Positions 27,619-36,362 are shown, numbered from the stretch's first letter. The stretch is DNA of 64,000 nt from Bacilli bacterium (GCA_017435465.1 JAFSEX010000032.1:28297-92296), one strand, 5' to 3'. Notes: a model not told the origin generated them from the letters alone. Made by a program: numbers and translations.

Positions 27619-27780
27619 ATGGAGTATCAAGACAAAACTATAGTTTGTAAAGACTGTGGTAAGGAGTTTACTTTTACTGCTGGTGAACAAGAATTTTATG
27701 CTGAAAGAAATTTTTCTGAACCAGTTAGATGTAAAGAATGTAGAGATGCAAGAAAAGCACAAAGAAATGAAAATAATTAG
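27619..27780 (+). CDS. Small zinc-ribbon protein
   Basis: 53 residues. CKDCGKEF and RCKECRDARK give two CXXC pairs 30 residues apart, with the QEFYAERNF linker typical of the short zinc-ribbon family PF13451. AAAAGGAGG precedes the ATG. A 5' untranslated region of about 60 bases lies upstream, with no clear structure. Function unknown; such proteins are often highly expressed in Firmicutes. Confidence 0.88.
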   Translation: MEYQDKTIVCKDCGKEFTFTAGEQEFYAERNFSEPVRCKECRDARKAQRNENN

Positions 27781-27787
27781 TGAAATT

Positions 27788-27818
27788 AAAACACAATAGA
27801 TTTTGTCTATTGTGTTTT
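27788..27818. terminator. Bidirectional terminator
   Basis: AAAACACAATAGA (27788-27800), loop TTTTG, TCTATTGTGTTTT (27806-27818), perfect 13-bp arms. It serves the zinc-ribbon gene and the convergent cotJ operon. Confidence 0.92.
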
Positions 27819-27821
27819 AAT

Positions 27822-28385
27822 TTATTTTTTATATCCTTTTCTTTTATATTCATCATACAATTCTTTAAAACGAGTAAAGTGTACAATTTCTCTTTGTCTT
27901 AGGAATTGTAATGGTTTAATAACTTCTGGATCAGTAGCTAAATCAAGTAAGTTTTCATATGTTGCACGCGCTTTTTCTTCGGCAGCCATATTTTCACTTA
28001 AATCAGCTAATGGATCTCCAACTGCTGCAAAATATTTAACTGTAAATGGTACTCCATTAGGATCTGTAGGATATAAATCCATACCATTTACTGCATAATG
28101 CTTATCAAAACCAGCGGCTTTCATTTCTTCGATAGTTGCTCCTTTAGTTAATTGATATAACATTGCTGAAATAATTTCGATATGTGCTAATTCTTCTGTA
28201 CCAATATCTGTAAGTAGAGCTTTACCTTTTTCATCTGGCATTGTATATCTTTGATTTAAATATCTTAATGCGGCAGCAAGTTCACCATTAGGTCCACCAT
28301 ATTGGGTAAGTATATTTTGAGCCATTTTTAAATCTCTTTTTTTAATATTTACTGGATATTGTAATTTTTTTTCATATGCCCACAT
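27822..28385 (-). CDS. cotJC: Spore coat protein CotJC (manganese-catalase family)
   Basis: 187 residues beginning MWAYEKKLQYPV. ILTQYGGPNGELAAALRYLNQ and GTEELAHIEII carry Glu and His ligands of the manganese catalase fold, and REIVHFTRF gives the second Glu/His pair. CotJC is a spore coat/outer-layer component encoded with CotJA and CotJB and transcribed in the mother cell. Its start follows the cotJB stop by one base, with AAGGAG inside the end of cotJB. Confidence 0.95.
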   Translation of the reverse strand: MWAYEKKLQYPVNIKKRDLKMAQNILTQYGGPNGELAAALRYLNQRYTMPDEKGKALLTDIGTEELAHIEIISAMLYQLTKGATIEEMKAAGFDKHYAVNGMDLYPTDPNGVPFTVKYFAAVGDPLADLSENMAAEEKARATYENLLDLATDPEVIKPLQFLRQREIVHFTRFKELYDEYKRKGYKK

Positions 28386-28386
28386 T

Positions 28387-28947
28387 TTATCTATCTCCTT
28401 CCCATGGCCATTTATTCATATTCCATGCCCATGGAATATTGTTTAACTCGTTACTTCTTAAAGTAATTGGCCCAAATCTTTTTTCAAATCTTTCCACTAA
28501 TTCTTTTTTTTGCTCTAAATATCTGTTATATAAATTTATCATACACCTATCCTCAGGATGTACATCTAAATATAAATTTATATCTTTCATTGCAAAAGCA
28601 ACTTTTTGAATTTCTAGTAGTTGTCTATCCCTTTCATTTGTTGGTATAACATTAGTTACACGCTCATTTTTGTATGGATCATATAAGTTTGGAAACATAT
28701 TTCCTCTTATAAAACCTTCATTATCATTAAATAATCCACAATTTTGATTACCTGGAATGTTAAGTATATTTTCTAATGTATTTTGTTGTCCTTGTTGTGG
28801 ATTCATATTTTGCATTCCTTGCATATTGCTTGGATATACATTTTTTTGAATTATTGTTTTTTTATAGATATTATCATTTGGAAATGCAGGTACAAATTCA
28901 TTATCCATATCCATATTCATATCTAAATAATTAAAATATTCGTCCAT
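28387..28947 (-). CDS. cotJB: CotJA-CotJB fusion spore coat protein
   Basis: 186 residues. The C-terminal 80 (RDRQLLEIQKVAFAMKD, LYLDVHPED, WAWNMNKWPWEGD) are CotJB. Before them comes NEGFIRGNMFPNLYDPY, which matches the conserved GTLFPELxxPY-type core of CotJA, normally a separate short protein. The first 75 residues are a Met/Asn/Gln-rich low-complexity tail. The gene therefore seems to be a CotJA-CotJB fusion. AGGAGG lies before the ATG. A sigma-E type promoter is expected upstream, but I cannot fix it. Confidence 0.85.
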   Translation of the reverse strand: MDEYFNYLDMNMDMDNEFVPAFPNDNIYKKTIIQKNVYPSNMQGMQNMNPQQGQQNTLENILNIPGNQNCGLFNDNEGFIRGNMFPNLYDPYKNERVTNVIPTNERDRQLLEIQKVAFAMKDINLYLDVHPEDRCMINLYNRYLEQKKELVERFEKRFGPITLRSNELNNIPWAWNMNKWPWEGDR

Positions 28948-29032
28948 GATTTACCTCCTACATTAATATTGTATTTATTTTTGAATTTTCGTGTAGGTAA
29001 TAAGACTATATTATTAACAATAAATATTAATA

Positions 29033-29134
29033 ATCCACAATTATTGTGGATGAGTGTACTTTTGAAATGTTCTATCAATAGTTTCTATTGATAGAGAAAA
29101 TGAAAATTGTGATAAATCCACAGTAATTGTGGAT
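29033..29134. promoter_or_regulatory. Palindrome cluster with four DnaA-box-like 9-mers
   Basis: The 284-base divergent gap contains three dyads: 29033-29051 (ATCCACAAT/ATTGTGGAT around one T), 29071-29095 (TCTATCAATAG/CTATTGATAGA, loop TTT) and 29116-29134 (ATCCACA/TGTGGAT). The first and third each hold two inverted copies of ATCCACA, the core of the DnaA box TTATCCACA, each with one mismatch in the 9-mer. The position just before the gdpP-like/rplI/dnaB cluster is origin-proximal in Bacilli. No T-run follows, so these are not terminators. Confidence 0.55.
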
Positions 29135-29231
29135 ATTTTTTAATAGGAATGGTTATATTTTGGATGATATTAAGGTTTCATTTTTCTTTAATATATAGTA
29201 TAATGTTTATATCTATGACAAGGGTGATACA

Positions 29232-30215
29232 ATGAAAATAAGAAGACAAAAATTTTATGAAAAATTTATAGATATTTTAAATGATTATGAAAAAATTGTA
29301 TTAGTTCCTCATAACGAAATAGATCTAGATGCCCTGGGTGCATCGGTTGGTTTATATGTTTTTTTAGAAAAGCTAAGTAAAGAAGTATATATAAATATTG
29401 ATGAAGTAAATACGGAATTAGGTGTTAAAAGAGCACTTCACAAAATTAAAAAATTAAATTTAAATATAGATATTAAAAAACTTTGTAATATTGAAGTGGA
29501 TAATAATACATTGATTATTGTATTGGATCATCATAAAAAAGAAATGTCTCAAAATCCAGATATATATAAAATGTCTAAAAATATAATCGTTATAGATCAT
29601 CATATTGAGGGAAGAGACATGATTGGTAATACATTGGAAAAACATATTGATGAAGAAGCATCAAGTACAACTGAGATAATTTTTGATATAATTTCAAATC
29701 AAGACATTGAAATTCCAAATTATATTTCAACTGTAATGCTTGCAGGATTAACTTTAGATACTAATAATTTCTCTATAAAAACTACTGAAAAAACTCATGA
29801 AGTTGCAGCTGGTTTAACAAGAAGTGGCGCAGTTTCAAAAGAAGTACAATATTTATTAAAAGAAGATTTAAGTAAATATATAGAAATGCAGAAAATTATT
29901 TTTAATACTGAAATAATTGATGGGGTGTATGCGATTACAGTAGGTAAAAAAAATGAAATCTATAGTAAAGATCAACTAGCTAAAATTGCAGATAGCTTAT
30001 TACAATTTGATGATATAGAAGCATCATTTTGTATTGGAAAAATTAATTCCAATATTATTGGAATAAGTGCAAGATCACTAGGTAATGTAAATGTACAAAA
30101 AATAATGGAAAAATTAAATGGTGGTGGACATTTAACAGATGCAGCTTGCCAAATGTTTAATACGTCGCTTACAGAAGCAAAAAAAAGTTTATTAAAAATT
30201 ATTGATAAATTGTAA
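29232..30215 (+). CDS. DHH/DHHA1 phosphoesterase, GdpP-like catalytic core without sensor domains
   Basis: 327 residues. VPHNEIDLDALGA, VLDHHKKE, VIDHHIEG and a C-terminal GGGH are the DHH-DHHA1 metal and substrate motifs. It stands directly before rplI and dnaB, where Bacilli keep gdpP (c-di-AMP phosphodiesterase), and its sequence fits the GdpP C-terminal half, but it lacks the two membrane helices, PAS-like and degenerate GGDEF domains. Stand-alone DHH proteins of mollicutes (PdeM) hydrolyse c-di-AMP or pApA, so either substrate is possible. The -10 is TATAAT at 29199-29204. Confidence 0.9.
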   Translation: MKIRRQKFYEKFIDILNDYEKIVLVPHNEIDLDALGASVGLYVFLEKLSKEVYINIDEVNTELGVKRALHKIKKLNLNIDIKKLCNIEVDNNTLIIVLDHHKKEMSQNPDIYKMSKNIIVIDHHIEGRDMIGNTLEKHIDEEASSTTEIIFDIISNQDIEIPNYISTVMLAGLTLDTNNFSIKTTEKTHEVAAGLTRSGAVSKEVQYLLKEDLSKYIEMQKIIFNTEIIDGVYAITVGKKNEIYSKDQLAKIADSLLQFDDIEASFCIGKINSNIIGISARSLGNVNVQKIMEKLNGGGHLTDAACQMFNTSLTEAKKSLLKIIDKL

Positions 30216-30232
30216 GATAGGGGAGGTACAAT

Positions 30233-30679
30233 ATGAAAGTAATTTTTTTAAAAGATGTTAAAGGACAAGGAAAGAAAGACGAAATAAAAGAAGTTAAAGC
30301 AGGATATGCACAAAATTTCTTAATTAAAAATGGATATGCAGTTGCTTTAACAGAAACTAGTAAGAAAAAATTAGAAACTGAACAAAAAAATGCTAAGACA
30401 CAAGATGAATTAGATAAAAAAGAAAATTTAAAACTTAAAGAAAAAATAGAAAAATTAACTATTAAGTTTAAACTTAGAACTGGAAAGCAAGATCAAGTAT
30501 TTGGTAGTATTTCTACTAAACAAATAAATGATGAATTAACAAAAAATGGAATTAAAATTGATAAAAAGAAAATAAAATTAGATAATCCAATTTCTAGTTT
30601 AGGATTTCATAATGTAAATCTAGAACTTAGAAAAGATGTAATCGCAGTTCTAAAAGTTCACGTAGATAAGGAAAAATAA
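30233..30679 (+). CDS. rplI: 50S ribosomal protein L9
   Basis: 148 residues. The N-terminal domain [21 protein letters not shown] and [13 protein letters not shown] is diagnostic of L9, followed by the long Lys-rich connecting helix and the C-terminal domain with [16 protein letters not shown] precedes ATG. It is part of the dhh-rplI-dnaB operon. Confidence 0.98.
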   Translation: MKVIFLKDVKGQGKKDEIKEVKAGYAQNFLIKNGYAVALTETSKKKLETEQKNAKTQDELDKKENLKLKEKIEKLTIKFKLRTGKQDQVFGSISTKQINDELTKNGIKIDKKKIKLDNPISSLGFHNVNLELRKDVIAVLKVHVDKEK

Positions 30680-30681
30680 TT

Positions 30682-30966
30682 ATGTTTTGGTTATTTTTAA
30701 TATTTGTTTTTATCATAATTTTTGTAAGTATATACTTTATAAATAAAATACTAAAATATAAATTTCTTAAATATATTCCTTCAATATTACCATTAATATT
30801 TGGAATATATTGTTCATACCAAGAAAAAGTTTGTACTGAAAATTGGTGTGGACTTGGATATGGTATAACTGCAATTTTATCATATATCATATTTACATTT
30901 ATACTTATATCATGTATTATCGTTGATTTAATAAATTACATAAAAAAGAAAAAACACAAGAAGTAG
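30682..30966 (+). CDS. Small membrane protein
   Basis: 94 residues with three hydrophobic segments (1-22, about 33-46, about 60-86) and a Lys-rich tail KKKKHKK, so the C-terminus should be cytoplasmic. Two Cys (VCTENWCG) sit in the loop. It lies 2 bases after rplI and 10 before dnaB. Unknown function; no homologue recognised at this position. Confidence 0.6.
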   Translation: MFWLFLIFVFIIIFVSIYFINKILKYKFLKYIPSILPLIFGIYCSYQEKVCTENWCGLGYGITAILSYIIFTFILISCIIVDLINYIKKKKHKK

Positions 30967-30976
30967 GTGAAAAAAT

Positions 30977-32335
30977 ATGCAAGAAAGAGTTTTACCTCAT
31001 AATATAGAAGCTGAACAGTCCGTAATTGGGTCAATGTTTCTATCCAAATATGCGATAAACAGGGCTACAGAAGAATTATATCCAGAATTATTCTATTTAG
31101 ATAGTCATGCAAAAATGTTCGAAGTAATAAAAGAACTTGCTGATCAAAAAAATCCAATAGACTTAACAACTGTAATAGAAGCATTAAATAGTAAAAAATA
31201 TTTAGATAAAATAGGTGGGGTTGAATATTTAACTGAAGTAGTAAACTCTGTTCCTTCTGCTGCAAATGTTGATTACTATATTGAAATAGTAAGGGATAAA
31301 GCAATACTTAGAAGATTGATTGATGTATCAACTGAAATTACAACTGCAAGTTATGATGGCAATGATACAACAAATGAAATTTTAGATGAAGCTGAAAAGA
31401 AAATTTTAAATGTTATTAAAAACAGAAAAGCAAGTGAATTTAAAAGTATTGCACAAGTAGTTACAAACGCACAATCAATATTAGAAGAACTTTCTAAAAA
31501 TGAAGGTAATATTACTGGACTTGAAACAGGTTTTACAGATTTTGATAATCTAACATCAGGATTACATGGCAGTGAATTTATTGTACTTGCGGCTCGTCCT
31601 GCGATGGGAAAAACAGCTTTTGCACTTAACTTAGCAACCAATATTGCAATAAATTCGGGTAAAACAGTTGCCTTATTCAACTTGGAAATGAGCGCCGAAC
31701 AACTTGCAATGCGTATGATTTCATCTATTGGACAAATTGAAGGTAATAAAATCAGAACCGGAAATTTTGATGCCAAAGATTGGGAAGGTGTTAATGAAGC
31801 AGTAAGAGCTTTAGCAGATGCTAAAATGTATATAGATGATACCCCAGGTATTACTGCAAGTGAAATACGTGCTAAATGTAGAAGACTAGCAAGTTCTGAT
31901 GAAGGTCTTGGAATAGTTATCATCGACTACTTACAGCTATTAACAGGTTCAGCACGTTATGCTGGAAACCGTCAACAAGAAGTATCAGAAATCTCAAGAT
32001 TATTAAAAACAATGGCACTAGAATTAAATGTTCCAGTTATTGCGCTTGCCCAATTATCACGTGCAGTTGAACTTCGTGATGATAAAAGACCAATAATGAG
32101 TGACTTAAGGGAATCTGGATCAATAGAACAAGATGCTGATATTGTTGGTTTCTTATATAGAGATGATTATTATAATAAAAAAGCTGCAATACACCCAGAT
32201 ATTTCACTAAGTGAATTAATAATCGCTAAACACCGTAATGGTGCAACTGATACAATTGAGTTATTATTTAAACGTAATGTATCAACATTTACAAATTATA
32301 AAAAAGAAGTAGATGAGGAGGATATCAATGAGTAA
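30977..32335 (+). CDS. dnaB: Replicative DNA helicase DnaB (DnaC of Bacillus)
   Basis: 452 residues. RVLPHNIEAEQSVIGSMF at the N-terminus, Walker A ARPAMGKTAFAL (about 208), NLEMSAEQLAMRM, IIDYLQLL Walker B, LSRAVELRDDKRPIMSDLRESGSIEQDAD and the FKRN finger are all standard. This hexameric helicase opens the replication fork. The gene follows rplI as in Bacilli. Its 3' end overlaps the next gene by 8 bases. Confidence 0.98.
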   Translation: MQERVLPHNIEAEQSVIGSMFLSKYAINRATEELYPELFYLDSHAKMFEVIKELADQKNPIDLTTVIEALNSKKYLDKIGGVEYLTEVVNSVPSAANVDYYIEIVRDKAILRRLIDVSTEITTASYDGNDTTNEILDEAEKKILNVIKNRKASEFKSIAQVVTNAQSILEELSKNEGNITGLETGFTDFDNLTSGLHGSEFIVLAARPAMGKTAFALNLATNIAINSGKTVALFNLEMSAEQLAMRMISSIGQIEGNKIRTGNFDAKDWEGVNEAVRALADAKMYIDDTPGITASEIRAKCRRLASSDEGLGIVIIDYLQLLTGSARYAGNRQQEVSEISRLLKTMALELNVPVIALAQLSRAVELRDDKRPIMSDLRESGSIEQDADIVGFLYRDDYYNKKAAIHPDISLSELIIAKHRNGATDTIELLFKRNVSTFTNYKKEVDEEDINE

Positions 32336-33788
32336 ACAACTAAAAGCTATACCTTTTATTGTTTCAGGGGTTTTGTTATTAAGTGTTTTATTTGTAACAG
32401 GATTTACATCCAAATCTAAAGATGAAATTCAAAATGTATTTCAAGTTTATCTAGATGGAAGTGAAGTTGGAATTGTAAATTCAAAAGAAGAATTGGAAAA
32501 TTATATTGACAAGCAACAATCAATATTAAAAAATAAATTTAAGGTTGATACTGTATATGCTCCAAAAGGATTAGATATAAGACCTTATAGAACTTTTGGC
32601 AACAAAGTACAAAAAGTGGATGAGATTTACAATAAGATTAACAATAAACAACCTTTCACTGTAAAAGGATTTGTCATTACTATCAAATCTGAAGAAAAAG
32701 ATTTGACACTTTATACTCTAGATAAAAAAGTATTTACTAATGCGATGGAAAAAAGTATAAGTACATTTGTGGATGCTGAACAATATCAATTGTATCTAGA
32801 TAATAATCAAGTTCAAATAAAAGATACTGGAAGTATTATTGAAAATGTTGAACTCGAAGAAGATATAACAATTAAAGAAGATTTAATTTCTGTAGATAAC
32901 GATATTTTTCTAAATCAAGAAGATTTAACAAAATATTTATTATTTGGTACAACTGAAAAGCAAGCTACATATACTGTTAAAGCTGGAGATACAATTTCTC
33001 AAGTGGCGTTTGATAATAAATTAAGTCCAGAAGAATTTTTAATTGCTAACCCAGAATTTACTGATGAAAACAATTTATTATTCCAAGGACAAGAAGTGGT
33101 AATTGGATTAATTAATCCACAATTTAGTTTAATTGTTGAAAAGCACGTTGTTGAAGATCAAGTAAAATCATATCAAACTGAAATTAAATATGATAATACT
33201 GTAACAATTGGAACAAATTATACTTTACAAAAAGGTGAAGATGGTCTAGACCGTATCACTAAAAAAGAAAAATATGTAAATGGTGAACTTGTAACAGTTG
33301 TTGGGGTTACTACTCAAAATTTAAAACCTTCTATAAATGAAATCCAAGTTAAAGGTGGAAAAGTTATTCCAACAGTTGGGGATACAGGAAGTTGGGGATG
33401 GCCTACTATTCAAGGTTATACAATTTCAAGTAACTATGGATGGCGCTGGGGAAGATTACATGCCGGTGTTGATATTGCTGGTACGGGTCATGGTTCTCCA
33501 ATATTTGCTTCAAATAATGGTGTTGTAACAAAAGCTGGATATCATTCAACCTTAGGTAATTATGTATATATAAATCATAACAATGGATACCATACTGCAT
33601 ATGGGCATATGTCAAAAATAAATGTTAGTGTCGGTCAAACAGTTGCGCGTGGTCAAACAATTGGACTTATGGGTAATACAGGTAGATCAACTGGTACACA
33701 TTTACACTTTGAAATTTGGACAGGTGGAGCACCATACCAAGGCGGAACATCACATAATCCATTACCATATTTAAGAGGACAAAAATGA
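32328..33788 (+). CDS. Membrane-anchored M23 peptidase with LysM and G5 domains
   Basis: 486 residues from the ATG at 32328 (GAGGAGG 5 bases before). Membrane anchor 5-25, then an uncharacterised region, LysM (TYTVKAGDTISQVAFDN, about 215-265), G5 domain (about 270-345, with KEKYVNGELVTVVGV) and a C-terminal M23 endopeptidase with zinc ligands in HAGVDIAG (about 377) and HLHFE (about 457). It is predicted to bind and cut peptidoglycan at the cell surface. Position between dnaB and walJ is that of the wal locus in Bacilli, although walRK is absent here. Confidence 0.93.
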   Translation: MSKQLKAIPFIVSGVLLLSVLFVTGFTSKSKDEIQNVFQVYLDGSEVGIVNSKEELENYIDKQQSILKNKFKVDTVYAPKGLDIRPYRTFGNKVQKVDEIYNKINNKQPFTVKGFVITIKSEEKDLTLYTLDKKVFTNAMEKSISTFVDAEQYQLYLDNNQVQIKDTGSIIENVELEEDITIKEDLISVDNDIFLNQEDLTKYLLFGTTEKQATYTVKAGDTISQVAFDNKLSPEEFLIANPEFTDENNLLFQGQEVVIGLINPQFSLIVEKHVVEDQVKSYQTEIKYDNTVTIGTNYTLQKGEDGLDRITKKEKYVNGELVTVVGVTTQNLKPSINEIQVKGGKVIPTVGDTGSWGWPTIQGYTISSNYGWRWGRLHAGVDIAGTGHGSPIFASNNGVVTKAGYHSTLGNYVYINHNNGYHTAYGHMSKINVSVGQTVARGQTIGLMGNTGRSTGTHLHFEIWTGGAPYQGGTSHNPLPYLRGQK

Positions 33789-34540
33789 AAATATTAGTTT
33801 TAGCTAGTGGTTCAAAAGGAAATTCTACATATATAGAATATAAAAATACAAAAATATTAATAGATATTGGAATTTCTGCTCTATCTTTAGATAAAAAATT
33901 AAAGAGTATTGGAATAGAAGTAGATGAACTAGATGCTATATTTATAACTCATACTCATATAGATCATGTTGGTGGATTAAAAACATTTGTTAAAAAACAT
34001 CAAGTGCCAATTTATTTATCCAAAATTATGTATGACGAATTAGAAATAAATTTTGATAACCACATTTTTGTTGAAGAAGATAAGATAATAATGAATGATA
34101 TAGAACTTAATATAATTAAAACATCACATGATACAAATGATTCTATGGGATTTATAATTAAAGGGGATAAGGAAGTAGTTTATATAACAGATACTGGATA
34201 TATAAATAAAAAATATTTTAAAGATATTTATAATAAAAATATTTATATTTTTGAAAGCAACCATGATTTAGAAATGTTAATTGATGGAAAATATCCACAT
34301 TATTTAAAACAAAGAATATTAGGAGATAGGGGCCATTTATCAAATAAAGATAGTTCATATTATTTATCAAAATTAGTAGGTAATAATACATCTCACATTG
34401 TTTTAGCCCATTTATCAGAAGATAATAATACTGAAGATAAAGCATTAGAAAGTTTAGATAATGCACTAAATAAAGAAAAGAAAAAAATAGATAATATAAT
34501 GGTTGCTAAACAAAAAGAAAGTATTTTAATAGAGGTTTAG
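33785..34540 (+). CDS. walJ: Metallo-beta-lactamase-fold protein WalJ/YycJ
   Basis: 251 residues. LASGSKGNSTYIE at the N-terminus and the metal motif THTHIDHVGGL (HxHxDH) are typical of YycJ/WalJ; a late ILAHLSEDNN gives the last His. The protein is a putative exonuclease linked to wall homeostasis and replication. It overlaps the M23 gene by 4 bases and is followed by rlmH with one base between. Confidence 0.93.
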   Translation: MKILVLASGSKGNSTYIEYKNTKILIDIGISALSLDKKLKSIGIEVDELDAIFITHTHIDHVGGLKTFVKKHQVPIYLSKIMYDELEINFDNHIFVEEDKIIMNDIELNIIKTSHDTNDSMGFIIKGDKEVVYITDTGYINKKYFKDIYNKNIYIFESNHDLEMLIDGKYPHYLKQRILGDRGHLSNKDSSYYLSKLVGNNTSHIVLAHLSEDNNTEDKALESLDNALNKEKKKIDNIMVAKQKESILIEV

Positions 34541-34541
34541 T

Positions 34542-35000
34542 ATGATAAAGATAATATGTATTGGTAAAATAAAAGAAAAATATTTAATTGATGCGATTAA
34601 CGAATATAGTAAAAGAATATCTAAATATTCTAAATTAGAAATAGTTGAACTATCAGATGAAGCAACAGATAATGCTAGTATTACTTTAAATAAAGAAAAA
34701 GAAAAACTATTAAAAGTTATTAATTTAAAAGATTATAATATAGTTTTAGATATTGATGGAAAAGAATTAAATTCAATTGAGTTATCAAATAAAATTGATA
34801 ATATATTTACAAATGAAAATAGTAATATTACTTTTATAATTGGTGGTTCATGTGGATTACATGAAGATATTAAAAATTTATCAAATTATAAATTATCATT
34901 TTCAAAATTAACTTTTCCTCATCAATTATTTAGAGTATTATTATTAGAACAAATATATAGAAGTTTTAAAATATTAAATAATGAATCATATCATAAATAA
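34542..35000 (+). CDS. rlmH: 23S rRNA (pseudouridine-1915 N3)-methyltransferase
   Basis: 152 residues. IKIICIGKIKEKYL, the SPOUT-knot FIIGGSCGL and the C-terminal FPHQLFRVLLLEQIYRSFKI motif identify RlmH. The 3' end is the SCCmec integration site in staphylococci; here the end is intact (LNNESYHK) and followed directly by a terminator, with no cassette. Confidence 0.97.
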   Translation: MIKIICIGKIKEKYLIDAINEYSKRISKYSKLEIVELSDEATDNASITLNKEKEKLLKVINLKDYNIVLDIDGKELNSIELSNKIDNIFTNENSNITFIIGGSCGLHEDIKNLSNYKLSFSKLTFPHQLFRVLLLEQIYRSFKILNNESYHK

Positions 35001-35031
35001 AGTTTTAAGAATTAACCTTAAAACTTTTTTT
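34999..35031 (+). terminator. Intrinsic terminator after rlmH
   Basis: AAAGTTTTAAG (34999-35009), 7-base loop, CTTAAAACTTT (35017-35027), T tail. The next promoter begins within two bases of the tail. Confidence 0.9.
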
Positions 35032-35032
35032 C

Positions 35033-35062
35033 TTGACTAGGTTTATTTAATTGTTATATACT
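35033..35062 (+). promoter_or_regulatory. Promoter of the ATP-grasp ligase gene
   Basis: TTGACT (35033-35038), spacer 18, TATACT (35057-35062). Confidence 0.6.
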
Positions 35063-35101
35063 AATAACGTAATCAAGATTAAAAATAGAAGGTGAATATA
35101 T

Positions 35102-36319
35102 ATGAAAGAAATTAAATTTCAACCAATATTACTTGCTAGTGATATTAATGTTTATAGTATGGCAAGAGCATTCCATGAGGAATATGGAATTAAATCTTTA
35201 GTTATTGCTAGAAATGATTCTGGTATTATTAAAGATTCAAAAATTTTAATTTATGAAGAAGAAAAACATATGAATGAAACAGATGTTTTCTTAAAAAAAT
35301 TAGATGAAATATATAATAGATATAAAAAAAATGAGAAAGATATTAAATTACTTTTAATCGGTTGCGCAGACCATTATGTAAGGTTAATAGTTGAAAACAA
35401 AGAAAAATTAAAAGAAAAATTTATAGTTCCTTATACTGATAAAGAAATATTAGATAATATTGTTTTAAAAGAAACATTTTATGAATTATGTGAAAAATAT
35501 AAATTAGATTATCCTAAAACATTTGTATATACTAAAAAAACTAAAAAGAATTTTAAATTGGATTTTGATTTTCCTGTTATTTTAAAACCATCTGATAGTG
35601 TAGAATATTGGAGAGCTCCATTTGAAAATCAATATAAAGTTTTCAAAATTAATAATAGAGAAGAATTAATTAATACACTTGATAAAATTTATAATGCGGG
35701 ATACAAAGGCAATATGATTATTCAAGATATTATTCCAGGAAAAGATGAATGCATGTATGATTTACATGTTTATGTTGGTAAAGATCATAGAGTAAAACTT
35801 ATGAATTTAGGAAATGTATTATTAGAAGAACATACTCCACAAGGTATTGGAAGTAATGCAGCAACACTTACTGTTTATAATGAAGAAATCATGATGAAAG
35901 TAAAAGAAGTATTAGAAGGAATTAAATATTCTGGTTGGGCAGATTGTGATTTAAAATATGATAGTAGAGATGGAAAACTAAAAATATTTGAAATAAATAT
36001 TCGTCAAGGAAGAAGTCATTATAGAGTTACAGGGAGTGGAAACAATGTAGCAAAATATATTGTTGATGATTATATATATGATAAAAAAATGGATTTAAAA
36101 CTTGTTAAGGAACCATACTTTTGGCATATGATACCAATGGGTATAGTTTATAAATATGTTAAGGATAAAGAAAAGTTAAAAATTGTCAAAAAATTAGTTA
36201 AAGGGAAAAAAACATGTAATTCCATATTCTATAAAAAGGATTTAGGATTTAAAAGATTAATAAGATTTACATTAAAATATATTAATCAATTTGTTAAATT
36301 TAAGAAATATTATAAATAA
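35102..36319 (+). CDS. ATP-grasp ligase, D-aspartate ligase-like
   Basis: 405 residues. The N-terminal ILLASDINVYSMARAFHEEYG is characteristic of the Gram-positive ATP-grasp group containing the enterococcal D-aspartate ligase that adds the cross-bridge residue to UDP-MurNAc-pentapeptide. FPVILKPSDS (ATP Lys), QDIIPGKDE and FEINIRQGRSHYRVT (metal Glu/Asn) are the ATP-grasp core. GAAGGTGA precedes ATG. A wall or amino-acid ligase role is likely; D-Asp specificity is not provable from the motif, and no racemase is seen nearby. Confidence 0.75.
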   Translation: MKEIKFQPILLASDINVYSMARAFHEEYGIKSLVIARNDSGIIKDSKILIYEEEKHMNETDVFLKKLDEIYNRYKKNEKDIKLLLIGCADHYVRLIVENKEKLKEKFIVPYTDKEILDNIVLKETFYELCEKYKLDYPKTFVYTKKTKKNFKLDFDFPVILKPSDSVEYWRAPFENQYKVFKINNREELINTLDKIYNAGYKGNMIIQDIIPGKDECMYDLHVYVGKDHRVKLMNLGNVLLEEHTPQGIGSNAATLTVYNEEIMMKVKEVLEGIKYSGWADCDLKYDSRDGKLKIFEINIRQGRSHYRVTGSGNNVAKYIVDDYIYDKKMDLKLVKEPYFWHMIPMGIVYKYVKDKEKLKIVKKLVKGKKTCNSIFYKKDLGFKRLIRFTLKYINQFVKFKKYYK

Positions 36320-36324
36320 AGTAT

Positions 36325-36362
36325 TATCACTCATTTAAATGAATAGTTTTAAATGGGTGATA
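36325..36362 (+). terminator. Hairpin overlapping the start of the AGCS gene
   Basis: TATCACTCATTT (36325-36336) pairs with AAATGGGTGATA (36351-36362), 12 bp with one G-T pair, 14-base loop, followed by TTTTGTTT. It can terminate transcripts from the ATP-grasp gene, and it also covers the AGCS ATG at 36353 or the GGGTGAT that would be the ribosome binding site of TTG 36365. Confidence 0.7.

Noticed and set aside
29033..29134. oriC itself
   Set aside because: dnaA and dnaN are not adjacent, the boxes are imperfect and no AT-rich unwinding element in the usual place can be named; only a DnaA-site cluster is claimed.
31351..31923. Long minus-strand open frame inside dnaB
   Set aside because: It is antisense to a highly conserved helicase, has no start signal, and its composition follows the + strand codons.
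34960..35000. SCCmec-like attachment at the rlmH 3' end
   Set aside because: The end resembles the SCC target, but no repeat, ccr gene or insert follows; a terminator comes at once.
36325..36362. Glycine riboswitch ahead of the AGCS symporter
   Set aside because: The leader has only about 50 bases and one simple stem, with no tandem glycine aptamer.
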